Shown here: piece after piece, positions 1 through 10,648 of the stretch | Numbering within the stretch: position 1 is the first letter of the stretch | How the letters are laid out: the number at the start of each line of letters is the position of its first letter | Origin: Symbiodinium natans | Lineage: Eukaryota > Sar > Dinophyceae > Suessiales > Symbiodiniaceae | Reading direction: 5' to 3' | Length of the DNA stretch: 64,000 bases | Assembly (NCBI GenBank): GCA_905221605.1 | Contig: CAJNDS010002271.1 | Span: forward strand, 253,001 to 317,000 | Made by a program: the position numbers and the translations under genes | Notes under the pieces: model-generated | The model's database searches: none | The model's input: the letters and a program-made list of their open reading frames with translations, nothing else | What the model was told of the DNA's origin: nothing

Positions 1-1872
1 AAGCCCATGTTGTTCATGCACGACTGGGTCGCGTCATTGCAGCAGCGACCTTTGAAATCCCCAGTTCTGCGCTTGAAAGGCTTAACCAACCAGTTGCTTA
101 AAGCTCCAGTCTTGTTCCCGTCCAGGGCAGCCAAGACACAGGAAGAAGCTGGTCAACCTCCCAAGGTGCGCAGGCATTGACTTCAATCCGCCCTCTTGCC
201 ACTGGACTGAAGGCAACCCAGACTCCCAAGCAATCCGCCCAACCTGAATAGGCGGCGTAAGAATACCCAACCACAAGAACTGGCCCACTGTCCTGAGGCC
301 TCAGATCCTGTAACTGTCAACGGATTGTCAACGGAGACCAAGCCCGGAGCAGCCAAGAAACGCAAGCAACGTCGGGACGACGGAGAACATCAGCCTCGGG
401 CTCCACCGTGGGGTGACTCCGCTTGACTTCTGAAGATTCTCGGTGACACGTTTTCCATCCACACTGAAGTTAGGGCCCTGCCTCACGCCCCAGCGAACTT
501 GCTCCGGCTGTTCCTGGCCAACAAACTGGGATTCGAGAGCATGAGCCCCCCTCATGGTTGACACTAGCCTACTGACGGAATTTATGAGGAGAGTTGACCT
601 GAGTTGCAAGTGGTTCGCGGAGCACAACTAAGGACAAAGTGTGTGGACAGATGATGTAGGGTATCGCTAGAGCTTCTGAAGCCAGCACTACGAACAGCTT
701 GGCCCCGAAGAGCCATGAAGAGCCATGGAGAGCAGGCACAGCTCGCCTTTTGGTAGATCATGGAAAGCGTGCGCTCATCCGCACTCATGTGTGCAAGACT
801 CTTCAGCAAGCAGCTCCCCAACCCATCCCAAGAACTCTACACCCTTTTCGCCCCAAACCTGACGCCCTCCCAACCTGCAGTTCTCCATCCACCGGATCTC
901 GGAAGCCAAGCCTCATAATCTCAGGATGGGGTTGCGCGGCTTGAGGGGGGAGTATGGGAAGCTTACATTCTTTCAGCTTGCAAGATGTTCATGAGACAGT
1001 CCACAGAGCATTGAAACCGAACCCAGCCATCTTGCCCGGAATCGAACAAATGTTATCAAGGCTGGGCCTCAGGTATCTCGGGGCGTTTAGGGTACTCTTG
1101 AATTGATGGGTCCCCTGAAGCTCTGAGCAGGCTTCGGACGGCTTTTGTTCCAAACCACTGCCAAACACACCCCAAGCTCGAGCGGCACGGCCAAAAGCGT
1201 CAGCGGAAATGCAGAAGCTGGAACGCTGACGATCTGCACACAAGGGCGTGGCACTAGGGTGTCCAAGGCTTGGGAGCATGACGGCGTAGCTTTTGGTTGC
1301 CAATGCCAGCTTCCAGATTCCAGGTTGGCTTGCACATGACGACACAAGAGTTTGCACTCAGCTGATTCAGCACATCTCTGCCTAAGAGCAGCCCTGCAAT
1401 GAAGCCCACGCAGAGCCCATTGTGTGCTAGTATGCAGGCCTCGAGTCTGGCAGACATTCCTGGACGCTTCAAGCCTTGCCCAACCCTCGACCTGACCAAC
1501 ACGAATGCCAGAACACTATGTGTCACTGCCAGATCCTTCTCCCCTCACCATCGACACCAACATGCCTTGGGGATAAAGCTGGCAAACCTGATAGGATGTT
1601 GCTGGACACCCTATCGGCAGCTGGGTCTTACAGTCTGCCCATGCCTTATGCAGAACCGCATGCCGTTCCAATGATGATCAGGGCATGAGACGCAAGGACA
1701 CAGGACGTAGTGAGGATTTTGTGTGTCCGTTTTCAGGTTTCCGGCAGAAGGGAACACCTGCTTTTCGCGATGTCACTTGAAGCTTCCAAAGTGAGCTTGC
1801 TCGCTTGAGCATTTTGGAGCTTTGGAAAGCCCAACCCAAAGTCAAGCCCTGAAGCCTTGAAAACACCAGGGC
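1..1872. other. No supported gene; downstream of the transporter exons
   Basis: The C-terminal exons (TM11-TM12) of the MFS_2 transporter should lie here, because transcription runs right to left. I could not identify them with confidence. A hydrophobic minus-strand stretch around 1370-1450 (core LCVGFIAGLLLG) is the best candidate for a late membrane segment. Other open frames here look like chance ORFs. Confidence 0.4.
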
Positions 1873-1936
1873 CCAGTGGCATCGTGAATGTTGCTTCATT
1901 CCGCGTCCCTGTCCGAAGCTCGTCATAGTCGATGAC
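1873..1936 (-). CDS. MFS_2 exon: DYDE signature
   Basis: Encodes VIDYDELRTGTRNEATFTM after a CTGAG acceptor. This is the most diagnostic stretch of the gene: MFS_2/GPH transporters carry D-x-I-D-Y-D-E-x-x-T-G-x-R-R/N-E here. A GC donor (GCCCTG) ends it. Confidence 0.72.
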
Positions 1937-4900
1937 CTCAGTGTCATCGTCATCAGACTGCACTCCAGCCGTGAAATTCTGTACCCCGGAAAAAAATAAC
2001 TCATCGGAGCTCTTTTGCGTCGGCGATAGCTATAGGTAGGTTGACGCGCAGAGACACAGGCTACGCAGGCTACAACGCAAGTAGGACTTGCTCGCAATTC
2101 TTCGCTGCAACTATTTCCAGTTGCACAAGAGTTGTGGTTGCAGGCCTGACGTCGCCCTGCACTGCCCACTGGCGCTGCAGGCTTAGGAACATGTCCGAAT
2201 ACCTATTCAACCTATTCACCATTCGATTCTCTGCCGCGCCTGCGGGGCCCGTGCACAGCATGACAGCCTAGGAGGCTGTTCAGAAAGCGATACGCGTCAC
2301 AGTGCTTGCAGTGGCTGCATTTCGGTCCGCTGCGCCCACCACGGAGGCGAAACACCTTCACCGACCCTTCGCGCACGTACCACTTTTCGCTGTCACTAGT
2401 GAACTCCCCGAACTGGCTGATCATGGTTTCGACAATCTTCTCGAGATCAGCCTCCGGTGGCCTCTCTTTCCAAGCCTGAGAATCCTTCACGCAGTTCCGC
2501 ACATGGTCTCGGTGGCGATCTGCTTCTGTCTTTCTTGTCCAGAGAGAGCCGTGGCAAGTCTGTCTCCCATCAATGAACAGCATCATGCCGCGACCCACTC
2601 GAATCTCTGCATTCGCGTGCCACAACCTTGAATATGCGCCTTGCCGAACACCCTCAAGGATGTGGTCCCTGTCGGGACCACCCTCGAGGACGATGTCCCT
2701 ACCGGGACCACGTAATTTTTCAATGATGTCGAGCATCTGGGAGTGCTCTGGCTCTATCCAATCTTCTTCCGATCGTGGGCGGGACGGCACTGATGGTGGA
2801 GTGGCCTCTCTCTCGCGGAGACACTGCACCGTCAGATGTTCACCCCCACAGACTCGACATGACAAGCGTGGCATGCCGAAACACAAGGGTGGCTGCCTCT
2901 CACCTTGACACGCTGAGCCAAAAAGCTCGGATCAAAACCTAACGTGCCGCGAGGTTCCAACTGCTGAAGACAAGCCATGCCGAGCGTCGAGACCCAGGAT
3001 GTTGTCGGTCAAGAAGCTGGCGCCTCCCAAACAGCAGGGGGCTTTTGGTGTGTCTAATGGTCCTGGAGCGTGGAGTCCAGGACATCGCCGCGTTTTGTGG
3101 TGCGAAGTGAGAGGTCATGGCACCGCACTTCTCAGCCGCAGCCCTTGATGGTAAAGTTATCTCCAACCACAGGGGGGCGCAACAGCGCTCATACCCTGAG
3201 CCTCAAGGTCCTATGGCTCACTGCAGACAAGCCATTACTTGCCCGGGGGCGGTGCTGTGCCCCGAAGGATTACAGAGAAATTTTGCCAGAACGGCAGAAG
3301 ATTACGAAGACCAAGACTGGCAGAAACTGTCCGTACCCCCACCCACACCCTGGTCCTTGAGCTCAAGACATTTGCTACAAAGCCCCACGCATACCTTGTG
3401 TTGTAGCAGTGTAGCTGGGCCTTACACCTGCACCCGATGCCAAAAATGCGAGGCCTGCTCAAACGCACAGCTCCGGCCTATGGGTGCGCCGTTCAGGATG
3501 GCGAAGCAGATGGTTAAGACAATCGCCAGTGTGGACGTCTGGCCCACAATGAACCTTGCAGCGCTCAGGGCTCAGGTCATCACGAACCTGTCCACAACGT
3601 GGCCCTGAGTGCAAGCTCGTGGCAGAATCGTGGTGATGGCATTCATGAAGTTGAAGGCCAGCCACGTCCTGAGACGAGGAGCCGTTCTACGAGTTTCGGC
3701 TGTTGGCTTTGGGTGTTTCGCGCGGCGGAGAGTCGTCCGGCCCCTTTAACCCAGGTTGACGCAGCTAGCCATCATGATGACATCGACGAATCTGACAGTT
3801 CTTCGGCTGCACTTCGGAAACTCCAGGCAAGCGACCCGCGGATCGGCTTCAGTGTTTTTGGGGGGGAACTCCCACCCCCAAAGATGACCGAAAGCTCGCT
3901 GAATTGCAGTGGGCGGCTGGTAGTCTCCGAAGCCCATAGCTGCCCGCTGCCAGAGGGGCATTGACAGGATAGCAGCCAAGAGCATGCAGACCAGGCCAAT
4001 GCCCAGCCTGAGCTGCCAGGAACTTGTGTAATCCAACCTGTCAATCGCCCTCGCACCTGAAACCACCGAACGACCTCGCCGGGAAACCCTTCCAAGCTTT
4101 CGCGAAGGGGCCAAGACAGCACTTAGCACAAGCCCACTCAGGCTAAGGCTCTGCTGCGCTAAACTCTCAAGCTCTTGACGCTTTTGTGCATCTCCGGCAC
4201 AGCATCCTCGAGCTGCATCGGGCGCTGGCGATGGGGATCGGTGGGCTACTGACCTGCGTTCCAGTTCAGCTCCAGGGTTTTTTTCTGCATTTTTTCCGGA
4301 GACGCCTGCACATCGTGTGCACAAGCCTCAGCAATTCATCCCAACACCTGTGTCACAGACCTAGCCCTCAATGCACAAGTAGACCAAACAGCTCAAGCTC
4401 CGAGAAGGGTCCTACGTACAAGCCTGCCTTTGCCCATATTTCTGTCACAGACGATCCTGACGGACACAAACCGAGGCAAAAATCCCATCAGCCACCTCAA
4501 ACCATCCACCACCCAACATGCCAGGTGCTAGGGCATCTTTTCTCTGTGCGCACATCCAACACAGTGCAATCTAGGCGGCTCACGCCTACGAAAGCAACCC
4601 TCTTCTGGATTGCTTAACGAGCATTCTCTGACCAGCCTGACAGACCACCTCTGGGGAGATCACATACCTGGGCTTGAGAGCAAAGTGGAAGGATAGGTTG
4701 CAAGGTCAATGTCTGAAAGTCTGAAAGCTGATATGTTCGGTTGAAACCCAGGCACTGCACGTAGAATGGCAGCAGGGACGACAGCATGGCCACGATCGTC
4801 TGATCCAGTATCCAAGGGACGATCATTGCCTGAAGCAGCACTTGCGTGAACCGAGGAACAAGGCCAAGAATCCCAAAACCAAGCCTCGCGCAAACCTAAT

Positions 4901-4958
4901 CCTAAACTCTCTGCTGAATTGAGCTGGGCCACCCGGAAGGGACGATTCTGCAACATCG
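1873..4958 (-). CDS. MFS_2/GPH-type transporter gene (partial, multi-exon)
   Basis: At least seven minus-strand exons spell the second half of a major facilitator of the MFS_2 (glycoside-pentoside-hexuronide:cation symporter / MFSD2-like) family. In order they give the inter-domain NRPFR motif, TM7 (PWILDQTIVAMLSSLLPFYV), TM8, TM9 (WLAFNFMNAITTIL), TM10 (FAILNGAPIG then ASFLTDNIL) and the family hallmark VIDYDELRTGTRNE. Such proteins are plasma- or organelle-membrane secondary transporters of sugars or lysolipids driven by a cation gradient; the substrate cannot be read from this half. The N-terminal half should lie above 5 kb and TM11-12 below 1.87 kb, and neither was found. Joined reading phases match at the TM10 exon pair (GGC glycine rebuilt across the intron), which supports the model. 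Confidence 0.68.
2212..2886 (-). CDS. Hypothetical Cys/His-rich ORF inside a transporter intron
   Basis: A 224-codon open frame. Near its N terminus is a zinc-knuckle-like CRVCGGEHLTVQC (C-x2-C-x3-H-x4-C, one residue shorter in the middle than the canonical CCHC knuckle). Near the C terminus is a second cluster, CSHCKHC, with later C and H. The middle is charged and protein-like. It lies wholly in the intron between the TM10 exon (2994) and the DYDE exon (1936). A retroelement gag fragment or retroposed gene piece would fit, but no family is recognised. Confidence 0.35.
   Translation of the reverse strand: MCFGMPRLSCRVCGGEHLTVQCLREREATPPSVPSRPRSEEDWIEPEHSQMLDIIEKLRGPGRDIVLEGGPDRDHILEGVRQGAYSRLWHANAEIRVGRGMMLFIDGRQTCHGSLWTRKTEADRHRDHVRNCVKDSQAWKERPPEADLEKIVETMISQFGEFTSDSEKWYVREGSVKVFRLRGGRSGPKCSHCKHCDAYRFLNSLLGCHAVHGPRRRGRESNGE
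2994..3023 (-). CDS. MFS_2 exon: TM10, second part
   Basis: Encodes (G)ASFLTDNIL, matching the GG-FL-DSILAD stretch that precedes the DYDE motif in MFS_2 proteins. The acceptor is GGGAG|GC and a GT donor follows. Its phase fits the exon at 3478-3554. Confidence 0.6.
3478..3554 (-). CDS. MFS_2 exon: TM10, first part
   Basis: Encodes FIVGQTSTLAIVLTICFAIL then NGAPI. The acceptor is CAAG|G and the donor is GC. It ends with one leftover G, which joins the next exon to give glycine. Confidence 0.65.
3615..3668 (-). CDS. MFS_2 exon: TM9
   Basis: Begins after CTCAG|G and encodes TWLAFNFMNAITTILP. A possible GA donor (GAGCTT) follows; the 3' end is approximate. Confidence 0.55.
3951..4012 (-). CDS. 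MFS_2 exon: TM8
   Basis: Encodes LRLGIGLVCMLLAAILSMPL, a clean membrane helix. The acceptor is GGCAG and the donor is GC (GCAGCG). Confidence 0.6.
4755..4846 (-). CDS. MFS_2 exon: TM7
   Basis: Encodes VLLQAMIVPWIL then DQTIVAMLSSLLPFYV, a hydrophobic helix ending in the family-typical LPFYV. Both ends are approximate; an AAG acceptor precedes it. Confidence 0.6.
4930..4958 (-). CDS. MFS_2 exon: inter-domain NRPFR motif
   Basis: Encodes LQNRPFRV, the conserved start of the second six-helix bundle in MFS_2 proteins. A GC donor (GCCCAG) follows. The 5' end is approximate. Confidence 0.55.
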
Positions 4959-4984
4959 CCTTGGTTCGTTCCCGGAAGCCCTAA

Positions 4985-7231
4985 GGTTCCTTCTACACTG
5001 TACTACAATAACGACAGCAGACATCGACCGTCGAATCGACAGGCGGCACTTGCCGAAGCAACATCTGGCATGCAGCAAGAGTTCTTATCATGGTCCGTTT
5101 GGTCTCCGATGTTTCGAAGCCCGCTTGCACTCCCATCAGTAGCCCAACACCTCCTTCCCGGCATTCAGGCAAACAAGGTCAAAGGCTCGCATGCCCGCCT
5201 GCAATGCCAAGGGGCTAGGAAGCCAGGCAAGATCTCATCCAATTTCCTGAGGCATGACATATCTGCAGTCGATACTGTGGGCGAACATGGGTGCAGCCAT
5301 GGGGCTTGCAGCTGCTAAGCTTACACATGTTGGGACTGCTTTGGCGCAGTCCAGGTGCTGAAAGATTGGCACTGGTTTGCAAACACCCAGAGTGCGGCCA
5401 CAGCATCGAGGGATGGTCGTTGGCTTCTGGTCGGTTCTCCAGGAGGCTGCCCCCATCCTCGCAAAAAGGCCATTGAAACGGGCATACCTCACCGCATCAT
5501 GCGAATGGATGCGGCGCCATGCAGTGTCCGTGTAGTTCTCCGGAGAGAAATACCTGAACCATGACCTGAAGCCCTCGACTCCGCGAAGCCCAGCCCGAAG
5601 AGAAAGAGCCCTCCCTTCTCCTCGCGAGGTGGCTTTCGCTCGCGAATCACCGCCACGCAGGCGAAGCCTAGAAGGACCGGCTTCGGGGGTTTGATGGCCT
5701 CTGAAGTTGCCGTTCGGCCCAGGTTGTTGCTTCGCAATTTAGCCTACCACCTCAAGTACCAATAGCCTTGCACGTCAGGCACACAGACGCAGCATTCACC
5801 GCACAGACGGAGATGCACAGCTTTCACATATCGGTGGATGTTGTACCGAGGTGCCTGAAGCAATAGCCACGCCAGCAAAGATAAGGCCTGTAGCCTTGTC
5901 ATGGGGTGTGAGCTTCCAGAAACTTTCCCTTGCCCAAAGAAAGCTTGCAGGAGACTTTTGGTCGCTAGGCTCACTCTAGACGCGCGAGGGCACGCGGGAG
6001 ACGCACAACTTCAGTAAACTTCGAGGCTGACAGTTTGTGGCGTGACTTGTGACGTCAGTGGCACGTGAGACTTGGTACTTGATTTAGATAGGTCGACCGA
6101 TGGAACCCTGCACATGTCTTCTCTTTGCATCACGGTTCCTTTATGTTTCAGTCTATACTTTCTGACGATTCTTGCACATCGACCATCTGTGAGGTTGCTG
6201 AAGGAAGCGGGCGTAATCAGAGCTATGAGATACTGAGACTGAAACTGTGCAACAAGTGGTGGGCCTGTGTACAAGTCTTGTGCAGAACCCACAACACAGA
6301 AATCCAACCGATGCTCACACATGCAACCCACCTGTACACGCATTGCAGCCCCTTTAAGCTAAGCTGCAAGCATTGCCTGCCGGCTCTGGATGCCGTCGCC
6401 TAAGCTTCGTGGCAGCAACAGCTTGGGATCGAGATGTTGCAGGGTTTTTTTTGGGCCTGGGATCCATGTCACAGTCGCTTCAGTTCGCTTCAGGTCGCTT
6501 CCTGGGTTATCCCCAAACCAGCACCCACACGTCAGATGGCAGAATCTGACAGAGCGAGCGGCAGCGCCGCTCTAGCGCGACACAGTGGTCCTCGCGGCGT
6601 GAACCCGGGACAAGCGATTGTTCAAACAGGTTTTTCTTGATCCACCCCAAAGTTTCGAAGATTCACAGACTCCCCAACAGAAAAATTCGGGGCCCCTGCC
6701 TCTGCAGCCGTGCCCTGACACTCCGGAGGCAGGTCACAGTCGGCACCTCAGCCGGGCTTCGTTGCGAACTCCAAAACAACTTCAGTTGCCGGCTGCCTGT
6801 ACTTCAGGCGAGCAAAACAAACCTGGTCATACATAAGACCTGCCAGGGTGCTAAGCAGACTTCCCAGAAGCCTCGGCAAAATTAGAAGACAGAATCCAAC
6901 AGCTGACGCCGAGCTAGCGCGGGGCAGTGCAGGCTTGACCACACCCTGAGCGTGATGCTGTCAAGCCCCCATTCTAATTCTAGGCCCCTTTCAAGGGCTG
7001 CCTTGAACCCTAAATGCCCTAAATCCCGGACTTGCCAAGCGTTTGGGGGGGGCTCCGGGAAGGTCCAGGAAGCACTGGCAGAGCCGCCGCAGCAATCATG
7101 CCAAGCGCCTTGGCTCGTTGGGGTCTCCCAATGTTGGGGGTCAAGCAGCCTATGGACTCGTGCTTGGTGCTTAGCTGGCTTTTGGTCTCTCTCTTTTGGT
7201 CTCTCTCTTCTTCTTCTTCTTCTTCTACCCA
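4985..7231. other. No supported gene
   Basis: The N-terminal half of the MFS_2 transporter is expected somewhere here but no exon could be fixed. Short open frames on both strands lack recognisable motifs. Confidence 0.4.
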
Positions 7232-7431
7232 GCGGAGATGTCCCCCCGAAAGGAGACACCAGCCACGACGGCCCGCTGCTCTGGTCTCTCTCTTCTTCTT
7301 CTTCTTCTTCTTCTTCTTCTTCTTCTTCTTCTTCTTCTTCTTCTTCTTCTTCTTCTTCTTCTTCTTCTTCTTCTTCTTCTTCTTCTTCTTCTTCTTCTTC
7401 TTCTTCTTCTTCTTCTTCTTCTTCTTCTTCC
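7198..7431 (+). repeat. (TTC)n microsatellite
   Basis: A short TTC run near 7206-7225 is followed by an almost pure run of about 47 TTC units at 7290-7431. On the minus strand it reads (GAA)n, a composition that can form triplex (H-DNA). Poly-Ser/Phe/Leu/Glu/Lys/Arg ORFs here are artefacts. Confidence 0.97.
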
Positions 7432-7496
7432 GGGCATGAAGGGCGCGCAGGCACCCTTCGCGCGCAAGTTTGTCCGAGTCGGCGTGAAACTTCCGT

Positions 7497-7621
<125 letters not shown>

Positions 7622-7631
7622 CACTGCACCT

Positions 7632-7653
7632 GGTCCCCCTGTGTGGGGGGACC
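7632..7653 (-). other. Hairpin near the LINE 3' end
   Basis: GGTCCCCC at 7632-7639 pairs perfectly with GGGGGACC at 7646-7653 around a 6-nt loop. It lies about 10 bp inside the GGAA/GA tail. Many LINEs use a 3' stem-loop for reverse-transcriptase recognition; that role here is inference. Confidence 0.6.
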
Positions 7654-8357
7654 GCCCTAACGGGCGAGCTCCAGCGATCTGTCTGTGTGTGAGACTTCCG
7701 TGGTGTTGGGGTCGTTCTCCAGGAATGAACTGTGTGTTAAGTGATGCGCTCCAAGCTAAGTCAAGGTTGCTCTACAACAAGGCGGCCATTCCTGTGTGTG
7801 AGGGAACTCCCATGCCTGTACGCACCACGGTCTGGACACCCCATGTGTTGCCAGAGCCTGTATGACACATGAGATCTGCGTGCTGTGGGGGTGACTCCTG
7901 GAGTTGTAAAAACACCTCGGGTCCATGTGACCATAGGGACTTATTCGGGAGTTAAGGGTAGCATCAAAAACTGTTCCCCTTTTACAGCACTGGCTACGGG
8001 CTCAAATTGGGTTCGGGGCGCAACCTGATGGGTGAAGGTGTAGGGTCTGTCCCTCACTCATCCTGCAAGATTGCTGGGTCATTGCCCAGGTTGGGCTGCT
8101 GTCCCCTCTCCCCTGATAGTTGTTCTTATCGAGCTGGGTGCACTAGCTCAGTGGGAGAAAGTTGTGGGGTGTCTACAGGACCTACAAACACGCTAGAATG
8201 TTAGCAGTAGATTCCATTGTTCTCCCCTGATGTGTCCTGCGCCCTTGCCTTCGCCCTTCTGAGGTGGGGTTGGTGTAGAAGCAAAGCAGTACTCCCAGTA
8301 TGTGATGGGTAAAGGTGGAAACACGGGCTTGGCTTGGGCTCAGTTGATTGGCTGCTC

Positions 8358-9830
8358 TCAGTCACTGCTGGCACCGTCGTGTTCACGTCTTCTCCGGTGT
8401 TCGGGTAGCCGATGCGCGCGACGATGTTGATCCCCCATCAGCTCTGGTAGTTGGTGCTGTCCCTGATCAGGTAGCCGTGGATCTCCTTGTTGTTGGTGTC
8501 CCCCATGGTCGTGTAGTCGGCGATATCCACGTTGTGGGTCAGTTCCCGAGGATCCCCTCGTCGGTGTTGTTGGAGGCATGGTTGTTAGCTCCCCCGTTGT
8601 CGTGGAGGGTGGCCAAGGGATTGTAGGTGGTGTTGAGCTGGGTGGGAAGGTGAACATCTCGGTCTCCCTTTGCACCATGGCTTCATGGAGGATCTCGTGC
8701 GCTTCTCTGGCTGTGTGGGCTCTCACGATCACTTGCTCGAGCAAACCGGACGTGTGTTCCACCCTCATGCCCAACGCGGTTTGGAGTGAGAGCTCGTTGA
8801 GGATTTTGATGGCCTCCTTACAGGCTCGCTCTCCCCTTTGTAGTGCTTCCGTTTCGGCTTTGGTGGGGCTGTGTTGTTCGTGTTGGTAGAGCTGGTATGT
8901 GTGGCCTCGCCGGATCGCGGTGTGGAAGAGGGTGGCGATGGTTTGGAGATCCTGTCTTCTCTCTTCCTTGGTTGTTCGTGGTTGTCCTGGCGGTTGGTCT
9001 GCAAGGAGGTGGGCGAGGCGGATGCTTTCCTCCAGTTCTGGTGTTTCCAGTTCCGGTGGTGGTAGGTGGTGTGCTTGGACTGGTGGGATGTTGTCGTGAT
9101 CGTGTGCCACGGGGGCGTGGTCGGTTGTGGTTGTTTCGGTGTGTGGTGGTGGTGGGGGTGGTGGCAGTGATGGTGTTTGGCTGTCGATCAGGACAGCGCC
9201 TTCACTCTCCCAGTGCTGGCCCACCCATCGGTGGATATGCTGAATCGCCTGTGTGACCTGTGCGGCGGTCTGTTGCTCGAGAAACGGTATAGTCTCTCGA
9301 AGGAGGCGCAGTGCTTGTAGGAGTGGTTGTGGTGTGTCGTCGGTTGGGTTTGGCCGTGCTTCTGGGGCTCCCCTGGATAGGTGGATTACGTCCGCCGGGT
9401 GTGCTGGCTGGCTTCGTTCTGGGAGTGCTGTTGCGCTGCTGGTGGTTGGCTCCACTGCGGGGCTCTGATCACCATTGTGTGTGCCCGTATCGCGGTGATT
9501 ATCATGTGTGTTATGGCCTGGAGCTGGGGTGTCAGTTGGGCGGTTGTGGGTGGTGAAGTGGATCGCAGGGTCTGGGTGAGCTGTGTGACTAGGTGGTGGG
9601 CTTGTGTGGCTGCTTGTTCCCCCGCCCCCCAGGCTTGCCAGTCTGTGACGGCTTGGACTTGGTCCATGTGCCGGACGCCAAGTTCGAGGAGGGCCGCTAC
9701 CAGCTCGCATTGTTGGATTTGTTCCTGGGTGCCCATGCTGTCTTGGTGGTCTATTAGGTGTTGGAGTTGGTTGCGGGCTTCGTCGAGCTCTGTAGCTCTG
9801 TCCTGGCCTGGTAGTGTCGGTGGTTTGCAC
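8358..9830 (-). CDS. LINE ORF3 region, frame segment 4 (C-terminal)
   Basis: A 490-codon open frame. The first third is Pro/His/Thr-rich and looks like composition-driven ORF. The later part is protein-like, with predicted helices around LLQALRLLRETIPFLEQQ, ESIRLAHLLADQ and ACKEAIKILNELSLQTALG. The frame differs from the preceding segment (9386-10648), so a frameshift probably lies in the 9386-9830 overlap. The last about 60 codons revert to low complexity. No known family is recognised. Confidence 0.45.
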   Translation of the reverse strand: MQTTDTTRPGQSYRARRSPQPTPTPNRPPRQHGHPGTNPTMRAGSGPPRTWRPAHGPSPSRHRLASLGGGGTSSHTSPPPSHTAHPDPAIHFTTHNRPTDTPAPGHNTHDNHRDTGTHNGDQSPAVEPTTSSATALPERSQPAHPADVIHLSRGAPEARPNPTDDTPQPLLQALRLLRETIPFLEQQTAAQVTQAIQHIHRWVGQHWESEGAVLIDSQTPSLPPPPPPPHTETTTTDHAPVAHDHDNIPPVQAHHLPPPELETPELEESIRLAHLLADQPPGQPRTTKEERRQDLQTIATLFHTAIRRGHTYQLYQHEQHSPTKAETEALQRGERACKEAIKILNELSLQTALGMRVEHTSGLLEQVIVRAHTAREAHEILHEAMVQRETEMFTFPPSSTPPTIPWPPSTTTGELTTMPPTTPTRGSSGTDPQRGYRRLHDHGGHQQQGDPRLPDQGQHQLPELMGDQHRRAHRLPEHRRRREHDGASSD

Positions 9831-10648
9831 TCATCTTCTCGCCCGGCGTTAGTGTGACTGGAGGTGTGGACGAGGGTTGGCGCCGTGTGGGTTTGCTCGT
9901 GGCTGTTGGTGGCCCTACTTCTTCTGGCTTTCTTGTTGTCTGTTTGTGGTCCTGGGTGTGTAGGCTGGGGTGCTAGCCCGTCTGGCATGTCTGGGTCTGG
10001 GTCGTCTGCCTTGTGTTTGCGGGTTTGCATCATGTTGGTGTGGTCTGTCTCCCAGGCTTCGTCGGTGTAGTGTCTGTATGCCCCCCGGGGGTCGGAGTAG
10101 AAGGATTGGGCAGGCGTCTGGGCCATGTGGTCATTGTTGCTGGGCGTGGTTGCTTCTGTTGGACCAGCCATGGTGTCGTGTCGATGGTGCTGTTGGTTTG
10201 TCCCAGGTGGGTCTGGATGTTGTGTTGGTGGCGTCGGTGGGTGGTCGGGCGTGTTGGTGGTTGTCTCGAAAGAGGTGTTTGGCGGGGCGCCCAGTGTCAT
10301 TTGCACCCACGACCCGGGGCTGATAGCCTGGTATGGTCCTCCTGAGAGGAGGTGGTGCGTGTGCGGGGGGGGGGCCTGGTGGACGTGTAGGTACCATTGG
10401 CTGGATGTGGGATCTTCCTGGTAATTACATGTAACCTGTCGTCCCCGGCGGTAGCGTGGGGGAGAGTCCTGGCGGACTGGACACGGATGGGTGGTGTGGG
10501 GAGTGCGGTGTGGTGTGGACTTCAATCCACCACCCGCCTTGGTGGGGTGTGAATGAGATTGTGGTGGTGGGATCCTGTGGGAGCTCTGGTGGTAGTGGGT
10601 CCGTGTAGGGGTTCGGGCCATGCCCGTCCTGGGTTTGCTCCATTTCAT
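9386..10648 (-). CDS. LINE ORF3 region, frame segment 3
   Basis: A 420-codon open frame with a Pro/His/Thr-rich start, a central nuclear-localisation-like basic patch (DNKKARRSR) and a helical stretch (ELDEARNQLQHLIDHQ, then CELVAALLELGVRHMDQ). It overlaps the neighbouring segments in other frames, implying indels. The function is unknown. Confidence 0.45.
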   Translation of the reverse strand: MKWSKPRTGMARTPTRTHYHQSSHRIPPPQSHSHPTKAGGGLKSTPHRTPHTTHPCPVRQDSPPRYRRGRQVTCNYQEDPTSSQWYLHVHQAPPPHTHHLLSGGPYQAISPGSWVQMTLGAPPNTSFETTTNTPDHPPTPPTQHPDPPGTNQQHHRHDTMAGPTEATTPSNNDHMAQTPAQSFYSDPRGAYRHYTDEAWETDHTNMMQTRKHKADDPDPDMPDGLAPQPTHPGPQTDNKKARRSRATNSHEQTHTAPTLVHTSSHTNAGREDECKPPTLPGQDRATELDEARNQLQHLIDHQDSMGTQEQIQQCELVAALLELGVRHMDQVQAVTDWQAWGAGEQAATQAHHLVTQLTQTLRSTSPPTTAQLTPQLQAITHMIITAIRAHTMVIRAPQWSQPPAAQQHSQNEASQHTRRT

